Of a stretch of 64,000 nt of DNA, positions 60,038 to 64,000 are shown one piece after another (positions within the stretch are counted from its first letter, which is position 1; every line of letters starts with the position of its first letter). The stretch covers positions 99,250-163,249 of the forward strand of contig NZ_JBELOI010000010.1 of NCBI RefSeq assembly GCF_040276065.1, given 5' to 3'. This stretch comes from Castellaniella sp040276065. GTDB taxonomy: Bacteria; Pseudomonadota; Gammaproteobacteria; Burkholderiales; Burkholderiaceae_B. The position numbers and the translations under genes were made by a program. A model generated the notes under the pieces. It made no database searches. It was given only the letters and a program-made list of their open reading frames with translations, and was not told the DNA's origin.

Positions 60038-61450
60038 ATGGACCGAATCGATCCCTCCCGCATGCAACGCGTGCATACGCAGGACTTTGACGTCCCCTCC
60101 GTAGGCCGGTACCCGATCGCCCTGCTGACCGCGGGGGCCGACTTCATCCTGATCCTGCTGGCGGCCCATGCCGCCCACCAGCTGCGCTTCGAGGCCTGGC
60201 AAATGCCGGCGCCCTACCTGACCGTCGGCATCCTCATGGCCGTCCTCGTCGCTCTGACCCAGGGCGTCGCCAATCTGTACATCCCCTGGCGGGGACAGCA
60301 TGTCGGCCGGCGCATCCTGCGCCTGTACGCCGCCTGGCTGCTGGCCATCGGCATCATCACCCTGGTCGGTTTTGGCCTGAAGGTGTCGGACTTCTATTCC
60401 CGGCTGTGGTTCACCCAGACAGTCCTGATTGGCGTACTGGGTACGACCCTGCTGCGGGTGGCTGCGGCCCTGGCCCTGCGCAAGCTGCACGCGCAGGGCC
60501 TGCACCTGAAAAACATCGTGCTGATCGAATCGGCCGGCACGACGCACGGGGTTCAACAGCGCATCCCGCAATTGGCCCGACAAGGCTATCGGGTACATGC
60601 CCGCATCGACGTCGAGGAGGACCCCAGCTGGTTCGACGAACTGGGGCCGCGGATCACCGCCTTGGGCGCCCAGGAAATCTGGCTGTGCCTGCCGATCGCC
60701 GACGGCGCCCTGGTCAAGCCCATCGTCCATGCTCTGCGCCACCAGACGGCCGAGATCCGCTACCTGCCCGAGATCGACGACTTTCCCCTGCTGAGCTACC
60801 GCACCCGCAACCTGGCGGGCATGTACGCGGTGGACATCAGCTGCAGCCCCATGGAGGGCGCAAACCGCGTGATCAAGCGGCTGGAGGATCTGGTCCTGGG
60901 GGGATTGATCGGCCTGCTCATCCTGCCGGTGTGCATTGCGATTGCCCTGGCGATCCGTCTCAGTTCCCGCAGCCCGGTGATCTTTCGACAGGACCGCATG
61001 GGCATGAACCGCCAGTCCTTCCAAGTCTATAAATTCCGGACTATGGAAACCCACACCGAGGCCAACGGGCAGGTGACCCAGGCCGCACCGGGCGATCCGC
61101 GCGTGACGCGCCTGGGCGCCTTTCTGCGGCGCACCAGCCTGGACGAGCTGCCGCAGTTCTATAACGTGCTGAAGGGGGACATGTCGATCGTCGGCCCCCG
61201 GCCCCACGCACTGGCCCACAATGAATACTACAAGGACCTGGTGGAGTTCTATATGAAGCGCCACAAGGTCAAACCCGGCATCACCGGATGGGCGCAGGTC
61301 AACGGCTACCGGGGCGCCACCGACACCCTGGACAAGATGCAGAGCCGCGTCGAGCACGACCTGTGGTACATCCGGAACTGGTCGCTGATGCTGGATCTAA
61401 AGATCATCGTCTGGACGATATTCAAGGGCTTTCTAAATCGACAGCCTTGA
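60038..61450 (+). CDS. Undecaprenyl-phosphate glucose phosphotransferase / polyprenyl glycosylphosphotransferase
   Basis: 470 residues. Four N-terminal helices and a CoA-binding-like domain are followed from residue 280 by the PglC/WcaJ catalytic part: VIKRLEDLVLGGLIGLLILP, PVIFRQDRMGMNRQSFQVYK, FRTMETHT, RRTSLDELPQFYNVLKGDMS, IVGPRPHA and VKPGITGWAQVNGYRG. It transfers a sugar-1-phosphate, typically glucose, to undecaprenyl phosphate, the first step in building the exopolysaccharide repeat unit. The ATG at 60038 is the best start. Confidence 0.94.
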   Translation: MDRIDPSRMQRVHTQDFDVPSVGRYPIALLTAGADFILILLAAHAAHQLRFEAWQMPAPYLTVGILMAVLVALTQGVANLYIPWRGQHVGRRILRLYAAWLLAIGIITLVGFGLKVSDFYSRLWFTQTVLIGVLGTTLLRVAAALALRKLHAQGLHLKNIVLIESAGTTHGVQQRIPQLARQGYRVHARIDVEEDPSWFDELGPRITALGAQEIWLCLPIADGALVKPIVHALRHQTAEIRYLPEIDDFPLLSYRTRNLAGMYAVDISCSPMEGANRVIKRLEDLVLGGLIGLLILPVCIAIALAIRLSSRSPVIFRQDRMGMNRQSFQVYKFRTMETHTEANGQVTQAAPGDPRVTRLGAFLRRTSLDELPQFYNVLKGDMSIVGPRPHALAHNEYYKDLVEFYMKRHKVKPGITGWAQVNGYRGATDTLDKMQSRVEHDLWYIRNWSLMLDLKIIVWTIFKGFLNRQP

Positions 61451-61550
61451 AAGAGCCGGGGACCCTACACAAAAACCGAATCCAATGGCGCCTGTGCAAC
61501 AGCTCGCCGGAATACATCAGCCAGTTGTGCCATGGCCGCAACCGCAGCCC

Positions 61551-62159
61551 CTAAGCCGCCAGCTTGTCGGCCGCCCCCTGCAATCCGTCCAGGATGCTGT
61601 CGGCCAGGTTCTGCGGGAAGTTTTCTGGCAGCAGGGCCCGTACCGCACGTATGACCTCGGGTGTCCGTGCCAGCAGGTCATCGATGACGAAATCCGCGCC
61701 GCGGCCATCAGGGGTGAGGACGCCATGTTCAGCACCGACCGCCAACCAATGCCTGCGCAGGATTTCGTGCATCTTCCAATGCGTGTTCCTGGTCCGCACC
61801 GCCATGGCCATTTTTGCCTTGAATGGCGACAGCTTATTCGCGCCGGTGCCCATGATCGGGTAGGCCGAGAGCACATCGTAGAGCGGCGCCAGTTCGTAGG
61901 CGCCACCCGGGCGCAGGAAAATACTGAAATTCTTTGCGTGGCCATCAGTCGCACGCAGCATCCAGAACAAGACCTGTGCCTGAAAGAATATGCGCCTATC
62001 ACGATCAGGCGCCGTGGAGGTGGCCAAGACCTTCATGATGGCGCGCATGCCCGGCCCGCCATCGGCTTCGTACTTCAGGTGGGGCCGCATGCGCCAGGTG
62101 CCGACGAAGGCACCGTTCATCCACAGCCCAAGACTCTGCGGGCGGGAGCGCCGGACCAT
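61551..62159 (-). pseudogene. hipA: HipA kinase toxin with large internal deletion
   Basis: 202 residues, less than half of the usual 430-440. The first 23 residues (VRRSRPQSLGLWMNGAFVGT) are the HipA start. The frame then jumps to the middle of the kinase (LKYEADGGPGM) and runs to a normal end. The catalytic loop RATDGHAKNFSIF and the following YDVLSAYP metal-binding stretch remain, but the N-lobe with the ATP-binding Gly-rich loop is gone. The frame is kept, so a stable C-lobe fragment could be made, yet kinase activity is not expected. It lies 3 bp behind hipB. Confidence 0.85.
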
Positions 62160-62162
62160 GGC

Positions 62163-62420
62163 TTACCAGATCGCGCTGGAGGCGGAAGGCGCGGGGGACT
62201 CGCCCGCCTGGCGCAGCACCAGTTCCACGCCCAGGATGCTCAGCAGATGCAGCAAGCGGTCGACGCCGACCTTCCCGGCATTACGTTCCATGGCGGAAAG
62301 TGTCTGCTGAGTAATCCCAAGACGCAGCGCGGCGGCGGCCTGGGTCAAGCCCGCCTGCTTGCGAAACCCTTTCAACAGGGCCGGCAATTGTTCCGCAGTA
62401 CGAACGGTGAAATCAGACAT
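62163..62420 (-). CDS. hipB: HipB-type antitoxin (XRE family)
   Basis: 85 residues. An XRE helix-turn-helix occupies residues 13-70 (LPALLKGFRKQAGLTQAAAA then ITQQTLSAMERNAG), followed by VELVLRQAGE as in HipB proteins. It normally binds HipA and represses the hipBA operon. It appears intact although its toxin is deleted, and operator-like repeats precede it, so it may survive as a stand-alone repressor. Confidence 0.9.
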   Translation of the reverse strand: MSDFTVRTAEQLPALLKGFRKQAGLTQAAAALRLGITQQTLSAMERNAGKVGVDRLLHLLSILGVELVLRQAGESPAPSASSAIW

Positions 62421-62430
62421 ACATATTCCA

Positions 62431-62464
62431 TACTGTATTTATGATTTACTCATTATATACAGTA
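62431..62464. promoter_or_regulatory. hipBA operator-like inverted repeat
   Basis: TACTGTAT (62431-62438) and ATACAGTA (62457-62464) are perfect arms 18 bp apart, in AT-rich DNA immediately upstream of hipB. Each arm may be one side of a wider operator bound by the HipB dimer. Confidence 0.55.
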
Positions 62465-62512
62465 AATTCAAAATACAGGATAAAATTTGTATAAGTGGCT
62501 CGCCTCAGACCC

Positions 62513-63413
62513 CTACACCCGCCCGTATCGATCCTCCAGCCGCACGATATCGTCCTCGCCCAGGTAGGCGCCGGACTGCACCTCGATCAGCTCCAGCGGG
62601 ATCACGCCGGGGTTTTCCAGGCAATGCACCGTACCGACCGGTATATAGGTCGACTCGTTCTCGGACACCAGATAGGTGCGATCCCCATTGGTGACTCGCG
62701 CGGTGCCGCTGACCACCACCCAGTGCTCGGCGCGATGGTGGTGCATCTGCAGGGACAGTTTTGCGCCCGGCTTGACGGTGATCTTTTTCACCTGATAGCG
62801 CGGGCCATTGCCGATGGAATCGTAGGCGCCCCAGGGCCGGTAGACCTCGCGGTGCTGAATGTGCTCGCTGCGGCCGTCGTCCTTCAACTGCTGGACGATA
62901 CGCTTGACGTCCTGGACCTGATCCTTGTGCGCCACGAGGACGGCATCCTTGGTCTCGACGATCACCAGGTCCCGCACCCCCACCGCCGCCACCAGGCGGC
63001 TGTCGGCGTGGACCAGGGTGTCGTCCACCTGTTCGACCAGCACGTCGCCGCGCAGACAATTGCCCCGATCGTCGCAATCCAGCACGTCGGCCAGTGCACC
63101 CCAGGCGCCCAGGTCGTTCCAACCCGCGTCCAGGGCCACCATGGCCGCGTCCCGGGTATGTTCCATCACCGCATAGTCGATGGAATCGGCCGGGCAGGCC
63201 GCAAAGGCCACCGCATCCAGGCGCACGAAATCCATGTCGTAGGCCGCGCCCTGCAGGGCCTGGCGGCAGGCCGCCAGCATATCGGGGCGGCAGGCCTCCA
63301 ATTCCTGCAGGTAGCGGCCGGCCCTGAACATGAACATGCCGCTGTTCCAATAATGGCTCCCCGAGGCCAAGTACTGGGCCGCGCGTTCGGCGTCGGGCTT
63401 TTCGACGAAGCGC
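62513..63413 (-). pseudogene. manC: Mannose-1-phosphate guanylyltransferase/mannose-6-phosphate isomerase, 3' fragment interrupted by an insertion sequence
   Basis: About 300 residues of the 470 expected. The frame enters at RFVEKPDAERAAQYLASGSH, the middle of the guanylyltransferase domain, then YWNSGMFMFRAG and ends with the complete cupin isomerase domain (YDSIGNGPRYQVKKITVKPG, LSLQMHHHRAEHWVVVSG). GDP-mannose supply for exopolysaccharide is its role. At 63413/63414 the frame breaks into the end of an IS21-family element. The N-terminal part, with the nucleotide-binding loop, must lie beyond the element, outside the window, if it exists. Confidence 0.9.
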
Positions 63414-64000
63414 TGTCAAGGGTCTTCCAGATTTCCCCAGTTGGGGTCACGCAAATTTCCTCACCCGTGTGGCCGTCATTCGACGGCTGGGGTTTCGGCG
63501 GGTCTGACCAGGCCGGCCTTAAGTTTGTCCTTCAGGCGATAGGAGTTGCCTCGTATATTCATGGTGATGGCGTGGTGCAAGACCCGATCCAGGATCGCGG
63601 TGGCAATCACCCGATCGCCGAAGACCTCTGACCAGGCGCCGAAGCTCTGGTTGCTGGTCAGGATCATCGGACCCTTCTCGTAGCGTCGGCTGATCAGTTG
63701 GAAGAACAGGTTGGCCCCTTGCCGGTCAATGGGCAGATAGCCGATCTCATCGATCACCAGCAGGCGCGGCACCGTATAGACTTTCAGCTTCTCATCGAGC
63801 CTGCCCTCGCCAGCGGCCTTGGTCAAAGCTGCGATCATGGCCGCCGCGGTGGTGAACAACACGCGATAGCCAGCCTCGATGGCCTTGATGCCCAGCCCGA
63901 CAGCCAGGTGCGTCTTGCCCACACCGGGAGGGCCCAATATGACGATGTTCTCGCCGTGCTCGATGTAATGACACGAGGCGAGGCTGGCCACCTGCTTCTT
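63414..64000 (-). mobile_element. IS21-family insertion sequence, one end
   Basis: The element begins with TGTCAAGGGTC at 63414, directly at the broken manC frame, and contains a helper ATPase gene reading away from the window end. The short repeats ATTTCCCCAG and AAATTTCCTC just inside suggest terminal transposase-binding sites. The left end, the transposase gene and any target duplication lie outside the window. Confidence 0.8.
63476..64000 (-). CDS. istB: IS21-family helper ATPase (IstB), partial
   Basis: The frame is open to the window end, so the N-terminus is missing; about 174 residues are seen. IVILGPPGVGKTHLAVGLGI is Walker A and RLLVIDEIGYLPIDRQGANL Walker B. The ILTSNQSFGAWSEVFGDRVI and HHAITMNIRGNSYRLKDK blocks are characteristic of IstB. 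It assists the IstA transposase in target choice and is AAA+ related to DnaA/DnaC. The gene appears undamaged in the visible part. Confidence 0.96.
   Translation of the reverse strand, partial: KKQVASLASCHYIEHGENIVILGPPGVGKTHLAVGLGIKAIEAGYRVLFTTAAAMIAALTKAAGEGRLDEKLKVYTVPRLLVIDEIGYLPIDRQGANLFFQLISRRYEKGPMILTSNQSFGAWSEVFGDRVIATAILDRVLHHAITMNIRGNSYRLKDKLKAGLVRPAETPAVE

Overview
The window is GC-rich and densely coded, in long operons with ATGA stop/start overlaps. Four complete tripartite TRAP transporters sit among amide, acid and acyl-CoA catabolic genes, followed by an exopolysaccharide locus. This content fits a betaproteobacterium of the Burkholderiales, probably Alcaligenaceae. That placement is an inference from gene content; there is no rRNA or other marker here.

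Region by region. (1) 1-4249: the end of a livF-type ABC ATPase, then a tight operon of MmgE/PrpD, asparaginase, NodB-fold deacetylase and Asp/Glu racemase. A LysR gene converges on it. (2) 4256-10695: LysR and FCD-type GntR regulators, divergent from a TRAP operon (dctP-dctQ-dctM) ending in an M20 amidohydrolase. (3) 10758-14313: metallophosphoesterase, MFS and EamA transporters, tRNA-Cys and a terminator. (4) 14314-18850: a decayed accessory stretch downstream of the tRNA. It holds a complete hicAB, an orphan hicB, a third hicB tail, a T4 endonuclease V homologue, an IS3 transposase scrap, a DUF2254 pseudogene and small orphan genes. (5) 19007-24480: DUF2946, VanZ, GntR, then thiolase plus a bifunctional hydratase/3-hydroxyacyl-CoA dehydrogenase. 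(6) 24510-40006: a divergent catabolic locus. The minus arm reads TRAP dctPQM, enoyl-CoA hydratase, acyl-CoA dehydrogenase, metallo-beta-lactamase-fold protein, ADP-forming acyl-CoA synthetase, UbiD, TIGR04076 protein, UbiX. The plus arm reads DUF169, acyl-CoA dehydrogenase, SDR and a kinase-DUF6285 fusion. An 18-bp palindrome lies between the arms. (7) 40077-45326: a TRAP operon carrying a PuuE-type allantoinase homologue, a GntR and a hydantoin/allantoin-racemase homologue, the same trio as hpxSAB. (8) 45544-52344: a TRAP operon with an AllB-type cyclic amidohydrolase and a second MmgE/PrpD, divergent from an XRE regulator. (9) 52356-61450: exopolysaccharide genes (wzc, wza, wzb, a MORN protein, yjbH-like, yjbE-like) divergent from a polyprenyl glycosylphosphotransferase. 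(10) 61551-64000: hipB with an internally deleted hipA, then a mannose-1-phosphate guanylyltransferase gene cut by an IS21-family element that runs off the window.

How the genes may work together. Each TRAP set probably brings in one organic anion or amide, which neighbouring enzymes hydrolyse, racemise or activate to a CoA ester. Locus 6 is the most interesting part. Its plus arm resembles the levulinate (Lva) logic of phosphorylating and dehydrating 4-hydroxyacyl-CoA, while its minus arm supplies prenylated-FMN decarboxylation and CoA activation. The adjacent thiolase/dehydrogenase operon could finish the beta-oxidation. The substrate is unknown. Several palindromes of the TTGT-NN-ACAA type lie in front of TRAP operons and are likely operators for the FCD-type GntR regulators.
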